Assembly (NCBI GenBank): GCA_029168955.1 | Contig: JAPDOI010001804.1 | Location: forward strand, 1-64,000 | DNA: 64,000 nt | Direction: 5' to 3' | DNA from: Aplectana chamaeleonis | Taxonomy: Eukaryota > Nematoda > Chromadorea > Rhabditida > Cosmocercidae | Part shown: positions 52,304 through 63,369 of the stretch, piece after piece | Layout: every line of letters begins with the position of its first letter | How positions within the stretch are numbered: position 1 is the first letter of the stretch | Notes under the pieces: generated by a model | The model's input: only the letters and a program-made list of their open reading frames with translations | The model's database searches: none | Told to the model about the DNA's origin: nothing | Program-made: the position numbers and the translations under genes

Positions 52304-53263
52304 CTACTGTCCGGCAACTGAGGTAACATAGCTGCCACAGCTCTTTCGTGCCGCCTCATACACATATTTCGGAACTCCTGCGCCCACGTGCTCAGTGAAA
52401 AATTGTCCGCTTCCTTCTGGCGAACCAGCTTCAATGAAGACCTTTCCTTCTTTCAGGAACGCTGTAGCCGTAGTGAACACATGATTTCCAGCGTCAATGT
52501 TGACCAGTGCATTGTCCAGCGTCTTCCACATGTCCATGAGCGATTTCCACTTGAGCGCATTCCTCTCATTGATGGGTGGCCACACAGTCACCACTTTACC
52601 ACCTTCCTGGATGTGCTTTCTCGACCGATCCAGGATCAGCTTCAGCTTGTCTCCATCCATCTTGTCGTCAGTTGGCCACACAATGACCCATGTACGAAAT
52701 GCGGACATCGCTTCCAAGCTTTCCAAGAGCCTGTCGAACGAAGTGACCATCTTCGTTGCCACTTCGCCTCGCAAACCATCCCTTTCAATCGCCAACGCTC
52801 CTTCACCTGCCAAAAATCCTACAGGGCCTTCCTTAGATTTTCTTCCACGAGCTTCTTCTCCCATGAGTTCTGCTCGAGCCGCTCTCAGTGCTTCGTCGTA
52901 CGACTGCTCAAAGTAGTGGCCTTGTATGGCAGTGTGCTGCTGAATCCTCTTCGTGTTCATGACGAAATCAGTCCAGTCTATGCACTTGTGATACGCCATT
53001 TTCAGCACATCCTTTAGCGCCTTGGCCTCGTAGCAGACAGCTCCATCTCTGTGCGAGCGAATCTTTTCGCCGATCTCGATATCCGTCCTCTGGAAGATAC
53101 TGGTCGCTAGCCATGCAGACCACAACGCCGTGATCAGCTCACGCGCGACTGCTCCAGGAAAACATGCTCCGGTATCCTTCAGCGTGACTCCTTCAAAGCA
53201 ACCGTCTCCACACAAAAACGACAGATGCCCCTTGTCCCCAGAGGGCTCAGCAACGTCGCTCCA
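52304..53263 (-). CDS. Accessory ORF of the LTR element, main exon
   Basis: About 320 residues of unknown function between the polymerase position and the 3' LTR, where an env-like gene would lie. Features: GDKGHLSFLCGDGCFEGVTL, a Lys/Glu/Arg-rich centre, and FRTWVIVWPTDDKMDGDKLK. I see no convincing signal peptide or membrane anchor, so an envelope role is not supported. The first codons follow a typical acceptor (TTGTTTCAG), and splicing of 53264-53304 (41 bp) would join it to the frame at 53305-53559. Confidence 0.5.
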   Translation of the reverse strand, partial: WSDVAEPSGDKGHLSFLCGDGCFEGVTLKDTGACFPGAVARELITALWSAWLATSIFQRTDIEIGEKIRSHRDGAVCYEAKALKDVLKMAYHKCIDWTDFVMNTKRIQQHTAIQGHYFEQSYDEALRAARAELMGEEARGRKSKEGPVGFLAGEGALAIERDGLRGEVATKMVTSFDRLLESLEAMSAFRTWVIVWPTDDKMDGDKLKLILDRSRKHIQEGGKVVTVWPPINERNALKWKSLMDMWKTLDNALVNIDAGNHVFTTATAFLKEGKVFIEAGSPEGSGQFFTEHVGAGVPKYVYEAARKSCGSYVTSVAGQ

Positions 53264-53304
53264 CTGAAACAAGGAACAGTAAGTTTACACTTTCTCGCTT
53301 CTAC

Positions 53305-53559
53305 AGGTTTTCTACTACGTTTTCCTCCCGTTGCTCTTGTGTCAATAACGTCATGAATCTTTTTCTTTTGCAGGTAAGGCCGCCACTCCTTCAGCTTCCT
53401 TCGAATACTCAATGGAACGGAACCAGCTTTCATTTTTACCGCTTTATTGCCCCTTGTGTCCACTTCCACCTTAACCCTATCTCTTTGTGCCAGTTCTACC
53501 TCCGCAACTGACAATGCTGCAGGATACTCGTCCGATACTGCTCTAATGTTGTCCGACAC
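53305..53559 (-). CDS. Accessory ORF of the LTR element, upstream exon
   Basis: Encodes MSDNIRAVSDEYPAALSVAE and further basic sequence (SIRRKLKEWRPYLQKKKIHD). It probably joins the main exon via a short intron. It may be the C-terminal remnant of a longer protein, because the preceding pre-RT segment ends only a few bases away. Confidence 0.4.
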
Positions 53560-53759
53560 GTGTATGCTCCTTCGGACTTTGCCTTATTTGTTCGTACAAT
53601 AAAGCTTGTGGGTTTTCTTTGTCTCCGAGAATTTGTTCACTGTCGTTCAAAATGATTGAATTACACTTTTTCCGACATTTTTTCTGCTTTTCCATTCCCT
53701 TGCGACCGATTTCCTCCCTTTCTCCCAGAATTATGAATTCATCGCTGTCGTTTACTACG
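53555..53759 (-). pseudogene. LTR element pre-RT linker, distal half
   Basis: Encodes VVNDSDEFIILGEREEIGRK, the segment that precedes RT in gypsy-type pol proteins, then a Lys-rich stretch and a stop. The RT that should follow is absent. The inferred deletion junction is near 53555-53570. Confidence 0.55.
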
Positions 53760-53777
53760 GAAACTTCCGGATCCGAG

Positions 53778-54885
53778 ATGCTCAACCTACGCGTGGTGGA
53801 TCTGTGGAGTCGACTACCAAAATCAAGGAGACTCATCAAACGGGCATCAACAACTCCACGAGGAGTTTTTTCTGTATGGGAGTGCAAATGGCTGGCTGCT
53901 GCACTCCTCCGCATACTACTGTTACGAGCCGTATTGAGAGGAACCCAGGGCCACGCAGCAAGACTCCACGATATCCCTGCTGTCATTGTGGATTATCGGC
54001 TCAACATGCAAGCGTCCAGTGCGGTGGTTGCCTCGGCTGGGTACACCTCAAATGTTCGGGGTTAACCAGCTATAACGACTACACTGTTGTTTATTGTTGT
54101 ACTTCTTGCTCTAACTCTCCCCCTAGTGTTCCTCTTCATAGTCTAGACATTTTTCAACTCAATATCAATGGCCTGCGTGCCAAACTTGCTGAACTCACAT
54201 TGTACATTGAACGCTCTCATCCAGATGTCATTCTCCTTCAGGAGACAAAACTTAGCCCAACATCTTCCCTACCCCGCCTCCCCGGTTATACGTCTTACCA
54301 CCTTCCTCGCACATCTCATGGTGGAGGCGTTTCTACGTTTGTAAAATCTTCTATACCTTCTCATCTTATTGCTCTCCTTAATGATAATGTTGTAGAATGT
54401 ATTGGTGTTCATGTTGTATTGCAAAGTTGCCCTATAGATATTGTTAGTATTTATATTCCCCCTGTCTCCTCATGTCCTAATTCGTTTGACCCCACTCCAT
54501 TTTTACATTCTGTACACTGCCCTCCCATCGTCTTCTGTTGTTATGGCTGGCGATTTTAATGCTCACTCCACATCCTGGTTCTCTCTAGATCCCGATGACA
54601 GAGGGGAACTACTTGAGCTTTTTGCTGAGGATTGTGACCTTGTTGCCATTAATGAGGACGCTCCGTTTCGCCTTCCGTCCACGGGCAGGCCGTCCTCTCC
54701 TGATGTCACTTTTGTATCATCTTCTTTTGCTGTTTCCTGTAACTGGTCCACTGCTATAGCTATGGCCAGCGATCATGTACCCATATGTGCTTCATTGGAT
54801 TTGTCGCTCAATAATTACCTGGCACCTTTCGTAGGCTCGCGTAGCAAATTGTACACCAACTATCGTAAGGCTAACTGGGTCACGT
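53778..54885 (+). pseudogene. LINE A4 leader, zinc finger and endonuclease
   Basis: Starts MLNLRVVDLWSRLPKSRRLI and reads in one frame to WLAAALLRILLLRA. One base is missing just before the 2A motif, which continues in the next frame as IERNPGP. The zinc finger follows (YPCCHCGLSAQHASVQCGGC), then the endonuclease (LNINGLRAKLAELTLYIERS, ILLQETKLSP, VMAGDFNAHSTSW, ASDHVPICASLD) with another shift near 54520. Ends at the TTAA insertion. Confidence 0.85.
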
Positions 54886-54889
54886 TTAA

Positions 54890-55373
54890 AGGCAGTCTTC
54901 ACGATGATTTTCGTTCCCGAGTTTTTCACATAAAACAATGAGTTGGCCTCCAAGTGTTACCCAAATTACGAAGAAACGGCGAGAAACGCATTGAAACGTC
55001 GTATTTCAGTGACATTATTCTATAACGTGGATTAGTTGTCCGGTTGGATGAACATGTTCATGGTGGTTGTCACCGGTATAAAATGGGGCTAATCAGAAAT
55101 GGAGGAATATTTTAGGCAAAACAGTATTAGTTATGGTCCGAAGGAAACCACGGAGCAATAGAGAGTAGATAATTGCAGAGGACGGGTCTGGAAAAGATTT
55201 CATTGTCACTACAAACACTCCCTGTGATACTTAAAAGGCGGGCTGATACTTAAGGATCTCGGGTACTTCCGGTGCGTTTTTCTCGATTTCTTCGTCATTT
55301 TAGTTCTACCCGGGGGCTACTTAGTCGATATAGAGAATAATCTCAAAATTGGAGATTATCGTGAACACTGCCT
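54890..55373. mobile_element. TTAA-flanked non-autonomous DNA element
   Basis: 484 bp between TTAA (54886-54889) and TTAA (55374-55377). Terminal inverted repeats AGGCAGTCTTCACGAT / ATCGTGAACACTGCCT. Excision restores the LINE sequence (GTCACGTTTAAGGAGGTG). TTAA duplication is characteristic of piggyBac-type transposition. No transposase inside. Confidence 0.8.
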
Positions 55374-55377
55374 TTAA

Positions 55378-57663
55378 GGAGGTGTTAGTCGGGTAGCCTA
55401 CTATCCGCTCACCGGCTCCGTTCATGAGAAGGACAAGTTCATTGTTGATGCCATATGCAATGCCTCCAGAATTCAATTCTTACAGGGCGCGTTAGAACGT
55501 TTCATCCTAACGTTCCCAGAGATGTCCTGGAGCTGATCGAATCACGGGACGAGAAACGCCGTGCTGATCCTGGAGATCCCAGCATTCAACTACTGTCAGG
55601 TGAGATCACCAAAAGGCTGAATGATTACAAGCGGACGCGATGGATGGAGTTCACTGAATCCTTGAATTTCTCCACTGATTCAAAGAAGACTTGGAGCATT
55701 CATAAGCGGTTATCTGGGAAGAAATTGGCAGCGGAGCGCAACATGCTTGAGTTCTCTTTAGGGAAATTCGAGTCCGGATTCAAGGCTGCATGTCGACTTG
55801 GAAAACACTTTGCTTCAGCGACGTCCCGCCGTGATCATTCCAACAGGCTCACTCTCCGGTCTATAAGGAAGCTCAGCCGACAAGATGTACCTGCCATAAC
55901 TGCCTCTGAGATGTCTTCCCTCATCAAGTCCATGAAGGACTCGAGAGCCGAGGGATCCGACGGCGTGTCAGCCGTCCATCTCAAGCACTTGCCGGAACAG
56001 TTCCTTGATTTACTTTGTGATCTGGTCTACTCGTCATTCAGCACAGGTGTCATTCCCGCTAGATGGTATCCAGCAATTGTTCTACCGATCCTCAAGCCTG
56101 GCAAACCAGAAGATCAAGCAACTTCGCATCGACCCATCTCCCTTTTGTCCCCTATTGCTAAGTTAGCGGAGAAATTTATTAACCCGCACCTCCAAGAAGC
56201 ATTACGACATAACGTGCATCAACATGGCTTCAAGAAGGCCCACTCTACCATCACGGCACTCACGTCTATCACAGAACACATAATTGCTGGCTTCAATATG
56301 AAACCTCCAGCTGGAAGAAGTATAGTCGTGGCAGTTGACTTAACCGCTGCCTTCGATAATGTCAGTATCCCTCTGCTGTCCAAATCGATTCTGGATTCTA
56401 CTATTCCTGACTGGTGCAAAAGATGGACTGATAACTTTGTCAAGAATCGTTCCATTCGTGTGAAATTTGATGGACACTTCTCGAAGTCTGTGCCCCTGAA
56501 GGCGGGCGTCCCACAAGGAGGAGTTTTATCTCCCAGCCTGTTTTCTTTGTATTTGTCTGATGTGCCGAAGCCGTCACCAAACATCCACTTTTGTCTATAT
56601 GCGGATGACATCACTATTATTTGTACTGACCCTGTCATCGATAGAGCCACTGCTGAGATGAATAAATACCTCGTCAGTCTGGCTAAGTTCCTGGAATCGA
56701 AGCAGCTAAAGGTCTCTCCAACGAAGTCCAGCGTTACTTTGTGCACTACAGCGACAGCCGAACACAAGCTGCATCCCAAGGTTCTTTGGGAAGGAAATAT
56801 GCTGCCCTTATCAAAACACCCTCGACTACTCGGTGTATTCCTGGACCCGTCACTACGTTTTCATGAAAATACACGTATTCGAGCTGCTGCTGCCAACACA
56901 CATAACAACATCCTACGTTTGCTAGCAGGCACTACATGGGGTAGCTCTAAGGAAATCCTGCGAACCACCTACAGATCTATGGTGCAGCCGGTGCTGGAAT
57001 ATGGAGCCCCAATATGGTCAAGACACCTGTCGGAAACCTCTTGGAGCAAACTTCAGCGTGCACAGAACACTGCTCTACGCGTGATCACTGGATGCCCTCG
57101 ATCCACACCGGTATCTCATCTACATGAAGAGTGTTCGCTGCTTCCTGTAAAGCAGCATTGTCAACTCCAGTCGCAGCAGTTCCATGTTGGCATTGTAAGG
57201 AATTCCACACACCCCAATTTCCTCCTACTGTCATCTGGTCCCCATTTCCAACATATACGCTCGTCACTTCATGCTGCAGTCTCTGTCTTGGATCGTCAAC
57301 GTTGGGCGACGTCGAAGTTCAATCGCGTCAGACTGCTGCAAATGGAGCACACCCGATTCGTCAGAGAATACCTTTCCAGTGCTCCCCTAAATCCAATTCC
57401 TGGTGACGTGCCTCCCCCGATCGATGAAAGCGAAATGGACCTACCCAGACGTACAGGCGTCATCCTGGCAGGTCTACGTTGTGGACACTCCTCATGCCCT
57501 CGTCCATAAGATCGACTCGTCGATCCCTGACGAATGTCCTGACTGCCACAACCCAGGGCATGATTCATTTCATTTATGTTCATGTCCTGTGGGGCCGACT
57601 TCTCTAACAGTTATGGATATGTGGAACAACCCGTGCGATGTGGCTGCCTTTCTACACCTATGA
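55378..57663 (+). CDS. LINE A4 reverse transcriptase and CCHC
   Basis: Long open frame 55455-57509 with RT motifs SMKDSRAEGSDGVSAVHLKH, IVLPILKPGKPEDQ, HRPISLLSPIAKLAEKFI, VAVDLTAAFDNVSIPLLSKS, GVPQGGVLSPSLFSLYLSDV and LYADDITIICTD, plus the C-terminal LLPVKQHCQLQSQQF region. A frameshift near 57480 moves the CPDCHNPGHDSFHLCSCP knuckle to another frame. It lacks the internal TAA that disables A1 and A2. The RT core is complete. Confidence 0.88.
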
Positions 57664-57705
57664 GGAGAAGCTCTGTTGTGGTCGATAAGAAGAAGGAAAC
57701 TTCCG

Positions 57706-57923
57706 ACTCTTGCTTCCTGATCTAGAATAAACCACCATCCAAACCTCTTTTTGAAGGCTGTAAAACCCTCTCCATGGTTTCTCCATTGACCTCACACCGT
57801 GCCGAAATCACGTCTGATGCTTGTCCATGAACATAAGCTCTTTTTGCTACCGTAACCCTATGTTCCTCGCCATCCTCCCTTTCTACCTTTGCCTCTTGAC
57901 GTGAAATCTTCAGTTGTACTCCT
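57706..57923 (-). pseudogene. LTR element protease end and pre-RT linker
   Basis: From the TSD codons GVQL onward: LKISRQEAKVEREDG, KRAYVHGQASDVISARCEVN and VLQPSKRGLDGGLF, then a stop. This matches the spacer after protease in gypsy-type pol. It joins 62771 on one side and 53759 on the other once the LINEs are removed. Confidence 0.6.
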
Positions 57924-60900
57924 TTCTTCTTCTTCTTCTGCAGCCACAGAGAGGGTCCTGTCATAGATTGAGGAACTGAGCCACAAGCGTCGGATTCGTC
58001 CACAGATCTACTGTTGTTAACGATGTCGGTCTCATCGGGCAGTTGAAAAGGTGCGTAGTAGTATGCCCTTCATTACCACAATCCGGGCACTCGTCAGGTC
58101 TGCTGCTATCGATCTTATGTAAATAAGACATAAGCATGGGGGAGTGCCCGCAGCGCAACGAGGCAAAGGTGCACCTGGCACGCCTACCGAGTTCCATCTC
58201 GGTATCGCTGACCTCAGGCGGCTTGACTCCGAGAATGGAGTTTACGGCGGTCTTGCATAAGTGATCCTTGACGAATTGGGTATGCTCAGCACGTAAGAGA
58301 CGGAGGCGTTCTTGTTACGCGTTGGTCCATCTCTGTATATTGATTTTCGTGGGAGCATCAGCAAACGGCTTTCTTATACTTCTCTCTCTCACTGGGTCTA
58401 ATACTCTTAGCGACGGATGATTTGGCTGCTTCAGAATGTTTATGTACAGCTGTTGTGCGTGGAGTTGGCAATGGTCCTTAACTGGCAGGATGCGAGCTTC
58501 GGCATGTAGGTGCTCTACTGGAGAGCTTTTAGAACAGCCTGTTGCGATTCGCAATGCTCCATTTTGGATGCGCTGCAGCTTGGACCAGGATGTGTCCGAC
58601 ACGATATGCTGCCAGACTGGTGCAGCATACTCCAGGGCGGGCTGTACGATGGCCTTTTACGTGGTCAGGATCGTTTCTTTACTGCACCCCCAGGACGTTC
58701 CGCCGAGAGCACGTAGAACGTTAAGTCTTGTTTTCACTGCAGCTTGCTTCTGCTCAGTGTTCTTATGAAACCTCAACGAAGGGTCCAAAACGAGTCCGAG
58801 CAGCTTAGGGAATCGGGCGGCCGGCAGGCGAGTTTCGTCCCATTGCACCATGGGATGAGCACTGTGCTCCGCAGGATCAGTGGAAAAGACGGTGACGGAT
58901 GATTTAGCGGCAGAGACCGTAAGCATCTTGCTATCGAGAAAACATTTCAACTCGATCAAGTAGTCATTGATCTTACTGGCAGCTACATTTATGTCGCGAT
59001 CCCGGCATAGTAAAGTAATATCATCCGCATATGCAACGACCTTGATGTCTTGGGATGGAACGGGTAGATCTTCAATATACAGACTAAAAAGAGCAGGCGA
59101 TAGAACTCCTCCTTGAGTTACGCCTGCGGCAATTGGGATGCTATTGGAGACGTGCCCTTGAAATAGCACATTTGCCCGACGTCCTTTGGTGAATGCGGTT
59201 ATCCACCGCTTCTGCCAGGGCGGAATGGTAGACCTTAACAGGCTCTCCGACAAAATGCCCAAGTTTACGGTGTCAAAAGCCTTCGTTAGATCGAGGGCTA
59301 CACCTACGGTTCGCTGAGGTTTCATGGCATTGAAGCCGTCCAAAACATAGCTCACAATTTCCAGCAGGGCCGTAGTGGTGGAATGTAGCTTACGGAAACC
59401 ATGTTGATGCTTTTGTTTGCTATTATGTTCGGCAAGCTCCTCCACAGCCAATTTTTCCGCAACTTTGGCAATAGGTGAGAGAAGACTGATTGGCCTGTAA
59501 CCTTTTGCCGTGGACGGTGATTTGCCCGGCTTCGGCAATGGGATGACGCGTGCTACTTTCCAATCTTGAGGTAATGTACAGGTGCGAAACGATGTATTAA
59601 TGACGTCAGCGAGCAGGGGTAGTAGTTCACTTGGCAGTCTCTTTAGAACTGTTGGGCTCAAACAATCTGGCCCTACTGCCTTCGAGTTACTCATTTCCTT
59701 GATAACCTTCTCGACCTGAGCGGGCGTGATTGCATCATCTTCAGCCATGAGTGGCAATTTACAGAGTTCCCGAACAATTATTCTATTCTGCTTCTCTCTT
59801 TTGGTTCTTGTGATGAAAAAATGCTTCCCAAGAGCATTTGCGGCCTCTTTCCCTGACTTGAAGACTCCGCCGTCGAATTCAATCGTGGAATTATTGGCGG
59901 AGGTGTACTTTCCGGAGATCCTTTTCAAAGCCTTCCACGTTGCTGCAGCATCACTCCTGAAGTTCATCTTCTCAGTGAACTTTTCCCAAGATTCTTTCTT
60001 GTGCCTATCAAGGTCCATCCTGATCTCATTATCCAGCTCGGCAATGTCTGGGTCAAGATGATTAGCAGCTCTCTTTGCGTCCCTTGTCCTTATCTTCTGC
60101 AGTGTCTCCCTGGTGACATTGGGAAAGAAGGTCTTGACACGACCTTCAGGGATCGCAGCTTTCATCGCCTTCCGGATGGCGTCAGAGAAGTGGCGCTCCT
60201 TCTGGTGTACATTGCCATTCCACGGATATTCGGCAGCTTGGCGGAGTGCAACCTCCCTGAACAGGCTCCAGTCTGCAAGGCCTAAATTGAGATAAGAACG
60301 ATGACGAACACCTGTATAGGGAGCAAGAGAGTTAGAGAGATCGATATTGACAAAGACCGGAATGTGATCACTGGGAAGAGTTGTGGATGTAGACCAAGAG
60401 CAGGCGTTAGAGAGATTAGAAGAGACAAGGGAGGTGTCTGGGCTGGAAGATCGGCCGTAGGCAGGGAGACGAGTGATCTGGTCATCGTTAAGGATAACCA
60501 GATCGCACTCGTCCGCCCATTCTTCGACGTCATTTCCTCTAGCATCAGAGTCAAGCGACAAACAGAACGTGTGAGCATTGAAGTCACCCGCAAAGACAAT
60601 TGAGGGAGATAGAGAGCAGTCATACAGCTGCTTGAGTAGAGGGATAGGGTTGTAGGTTGGTGGACAGGATGTAGGAGGAGGAATGTATATATTGAAAAGA
60701 GAAAGTGGTGTTTTTAGAGGTAGATGGATGGGGATGTACTCGAGAGTGCCATCCACTGGAGTGTTTGGAATTATGAGAGAGGGAAGAGACGACAGAACAA
60801 AAGTAGAGACTCCGCCTCCCTGAGATGACCTAGACGTATGATAAGCAGTATAGCCCGGGATGTTTGGATGTCGAGAGGTAGCAGAGGGAGAGAGTTTGGT

Positions 60901-61374
60901 TTCCTGAACCATGATAACATCCGGGTGATGAGTACGGGCAAAGAGAGATAATTCAGAAAGCTTGGCGCGAAGGCCGTTGAGATTGATTTGTACAATAGAG
61001 AGGGGGCGGTTGGTAGATGAGGAATTTGAGTTACTGGAGGCGGAGCACACAATACAACGAAAGGAAGAATCGTGGTGCCTCAAAGAACTGAGACCCAAAC
61101 AAGAGAATTGCACCCACCTTTGGCATCCAAAACATTGGACGCTGGTTCCATTCCAAGTGACATCTCTGTCGCATGTTGCACATGGGTACTTCTTCTGCTT
61201 CGCGGGTCCTGGGTTCCTCTCGACGCCGGCTCTTTGCAGTAGGATCTTCAGGAGAGCTGCGGCCAGCCAGCACCTCTCCCATGACAAAAACCCTCTCCGC
61301 AGAGGGATTGACGTCGGTTTGCACGGAGGTGGGCTTCTTTCCTCCACACTGCCACGGCACGAACGTACGACATC
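57924..61374 (-). mobile_element. LINE family B, copy B2 (nearly full length)
   Basis: Minus strand. The 5' end at 61374 starts ATGTCGTACGTTC, 8 bases short of the family 5' end seen in B3. The 3' GAA tail meets the target duplication CAGTTGTACTCCT at 57911-57923. Its 5' end directly continues the GAA tail of copy B1, forming a head-to-tail dimer. Confidence 0.9.
57961..61374 (-). CDS. LINE B2 ORF: 2A leader, zinc finger, endonuclease, RT
   Basis: The leader begins MSYVRAVAVWRK at the element 5' end. One extra T (TTTTT for TTTT in B3) shifts the frame before LSWERCWLAAALLKILLQRA, followed by GVERNPGP (61204-61227). The remainder is one long frame to about 58660: zinc finger (YPCATCDRDV, CFGCQRWVQFSC), endonuclease (VQINLNGLRAKLSELSLFAR, VIMVQETKLSP, VFAGDFNAHT, PSDHIPVFVNID) and RT (VIPLPKPGKSPSTAKGYRPI, VALDLTKAFDTVNLG, GVTQGGVLSPALFSL, VAYADDITLLC). 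A shift near 58665 precedes the C-terminal CPDCGNEGHTTTHLFNCP. Confidence 0.88.
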
Positions 61375-62757
61375 TTCTTCTTCTTCTTCTTCTGCAGCCA
61401 CAGAGAGGGTCCTGTCATAGACTGAGGAACTGAGCCACAAGCGTCGGATTCGTCCACAGATCTACTGTTGTTAACGATGTCGGTCTCATCGGGCAGTTGA
61501 AAAGGTGCGCAGTAGTATGCCCTTTATTACCACAATCCGGGCACTCGTCAGGTCTGCTGCTATCGATCTTATGTAAATAAGACATAAGCATGGGGGAGTG
61601 CCCGCAGCGCAACGAGGCAAGGGTGCACCTGGCACGCCTACCGAGTTCCATCTCGGTTTCGCTGACCTCAGGCGGCACGACTCCGAGAATGGAGTTTACG
61701 GCGGTCTTGCATAAGTGATCCTTGACGAATTGGGTATGCTCAGCACGTAAGAGACGGAGGCGTTCTTGTTGTGCGTTAGTCCATCTCTGTATATTGATTT
61801 TCGTGGGAGCATCAGCAAACGGCTTTCTTATACCTCTCTCTCTCACGGGGTCTAATACTCTTCGCGACGGATGATTTGGCTGCTTCAGAATGTTTATGTA
61901 CAGCTGTTGTGCGTGGAGTTGGCAGTGGTCCTTAACTGGCAGGATGCGAGCTTCGGCATGTAGGTGCTCTATTGGAGAGCTTTAGACCAGCCTGTTGCGA
62001 TTCGCAATGCTCCATTTTGGATGCGCTGCAGCTTGGACCAGGATGTGTCCGACACGATATGCTGCCAGACTGGTGCAGCATACTCCAGGGCGGGCTGTAC
62101 GATGGCCTTGTACGTGGTCAGGATCGTTTCTTTACTGCATCCCCAGGACGTTCCGCCGAGAGCACGTAGGACGTTAAGTCTTGTTTTCACTGCAGCTTGC
62201 TTCTGCTCAGTGTTCTTATGAAACCTCAGCGAAGGGTCCAACACGAGTCCGAGCAGCTTAGGGAATCGGGCGGCCGGCAGGCGAGTTTCGTCCCATTTCA
62301 CCATGGGATGAGCACTGTGCTCCGCAGGAACAGTGGAAAAGACTGTGACGGATGATTTAGCGGCAGAGACCGTAAGCATCTTGCTATCGAGAAAACATTT
62401 CAACTCGATCAAGTAGTCATTGATCTTACTGGCAGCTACATTTATGTCGCGATCCCGGCATAGTATAGTAATATCATCCGCATATGCAACGACCTTGATG
62501 TCTTGGGATGGAACGGGTAGATCTTCAATATACAGACTAAAAAGAGCAGGCGATAAAACTCCTCCTTGAGGTACGCCGGCGGCGATTGGGATGCTATTGG
62601 AGACGTGCCCTTGAAATAGCACATTTGCCCGACGTCCTTTGGTGAATGCGGTTATCCACCGCTTCTGCCAGGGCGGAATGGTAGACCTTAACAGGCTCTC
62701 CGACAAAATGCCCAAGTTTACAGTGTCAAAAGCCTTCGTTAGACGACATCTCGGCAG
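61375..62757 (-). mobile_element. LINE family B, copy B1 (internally deleted)
   Basis: Minus strand. It has the exact family 5' terminus CTGCCGAGATGTCG (62744-62757) fused directly to RT sequence (TCTAACGAAGGC), so about 2 kb of leader, endonuclease and early RT are missing. It is flanked by CAGTTGTACTCCT at 62758-62770 on its 5' side. The rest matches B2 with few differences, and GVPQGGVLSP is intact here (GVTQGG in B2). Confidence 0.9.
61415..62743 (-). pseudogene. LINE B1 partial reverse transcriptase and CCHC
   Basis: Contains LTKAFDTVNLGILSESLLRS, GVPQGGVLSPALFSLYIEDL, VAYADDITILCRD, LGGTSWGCSKETILTTYKAI, and after a frameshift near 61975 the C-terminal CPDCGNKGHTTAHLFNCP. It cannot be autonomous. 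Confidence 0.85.
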
Positions 62758-62770
62758 CAGTTGTACTCCT

Positions 62771-63090
62771 AACACTTCTAACGCATTCTTTCCGAGCAGA
62801 ATTTATTGTTCTGGGCTATCGGAGATGAAAAACGCTATTTCACTCTTTCGCCCCTTTTCTAGCTCAACTGTCATTCTCACAGCCCCTAGAAATTCCATTT
62901 CTTTGTTTGATGCGTCCAACACTGTCTCATTTTCTTTTCCCTTTATCACCTCAAGCTTGTCCACATCATACCCTCTGTTTTTCTCCTTGGCTAAGATCGC
63001 CACTGGTACTATGCTAATCATAGACCCCGTGTCCAGCAGAGCAGGCAAGCGCGTATCCAACACTAGCCCACACTGGGATCTTCTTCCCAA
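62771..63090 (-). CDS. LTR element aspartic protease
   Basis: Retropepsin-like domain: LPALLDTGSMISIVPVAILA contains the catalytic Asp-Thr-Gly. The flap region and C-terminal part (MEFLGAVRMTVELEKGRKSE, SPEQ, ILLGKNALEV) follow. One shift or stop lies at about 62803 before ILLGKNALEVLGVQL, which then continues across the LINE dimer at 57923. It would process the Gag-Pol polyprotein. Confidence 0.7.
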
Positions 63091-63132
63091 TCAGCTTATT
63101 CTTTTCTTCTCCTTGATCTGTGACCCTGATAC

Positions 63133-63369
63133 TCATGCTCTCGTAATTATTTCCGAAATTCGATTTCCCTCGTCTTCTTCTGGCCTCACTGACTGGCTTT
63201 CTACAATTCGCTTGTCTTGCCTCACTGACTGACATTTTAAGATTTTCTTAACTTGCGCCTTCTTCTGCGGGTAATCCTTTCCAATGTGCCCGAATCGCGA
63301 GCAGTTGAAACACTTACGCGTCCCCTCCTTTCCCCTATCACAACTTTCCTTCTCGCTTCTTCTTTCCAT
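63133..63369 (-). CDS. LTR element nucleocapsid zinc knuckle region
   Basis: Encodes KCFNCSRFGHIGKDYPQKK, a CCHC knuckle (CxxCxxxxHxxxxC) whose last Cys is replaced by Tyr in this copy. The surrounding sequence is Lys/Arg rich, as in nucleocapsid. Shared frame with Gag upstream is broken. Confidence 0.65.
   Translation of the reverse strand: MERRSEKESCDRGKEGTRKCFNCSRFGHIGKDYPQKKAQVKKILKCQSVRQDKRIVESQSVRPEEDEGNRISEIITRA

Larger units (their letters stand above)
53770..57694 (+). mobile_element. LINE family A, copy A4 (full length)
   Basis: Starts GATCCGAGATG and ends in a GAA tail. It is flanked by the 11-bp target duplication GGAAACTTCCG (53759-53769 and 57695-57705) in the LTR element. It diverges from A1/A2 by many synonymous changes. 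It carries a TTAA-flanked element at 54890-55373 and frameshifts near the 2A motif and in the endonuclease. Confidence 0.92.

Noticed and set aside
52388..53017. Plus-strand open frame of 209 residues
   Set aside because: It is the antisense shadow of the accessory ORF of the LTR element.
57085..57267. Minus-strand ORF in LINE A4
   Set aside because: Antisense to the C-terminal coding region of the LINE.
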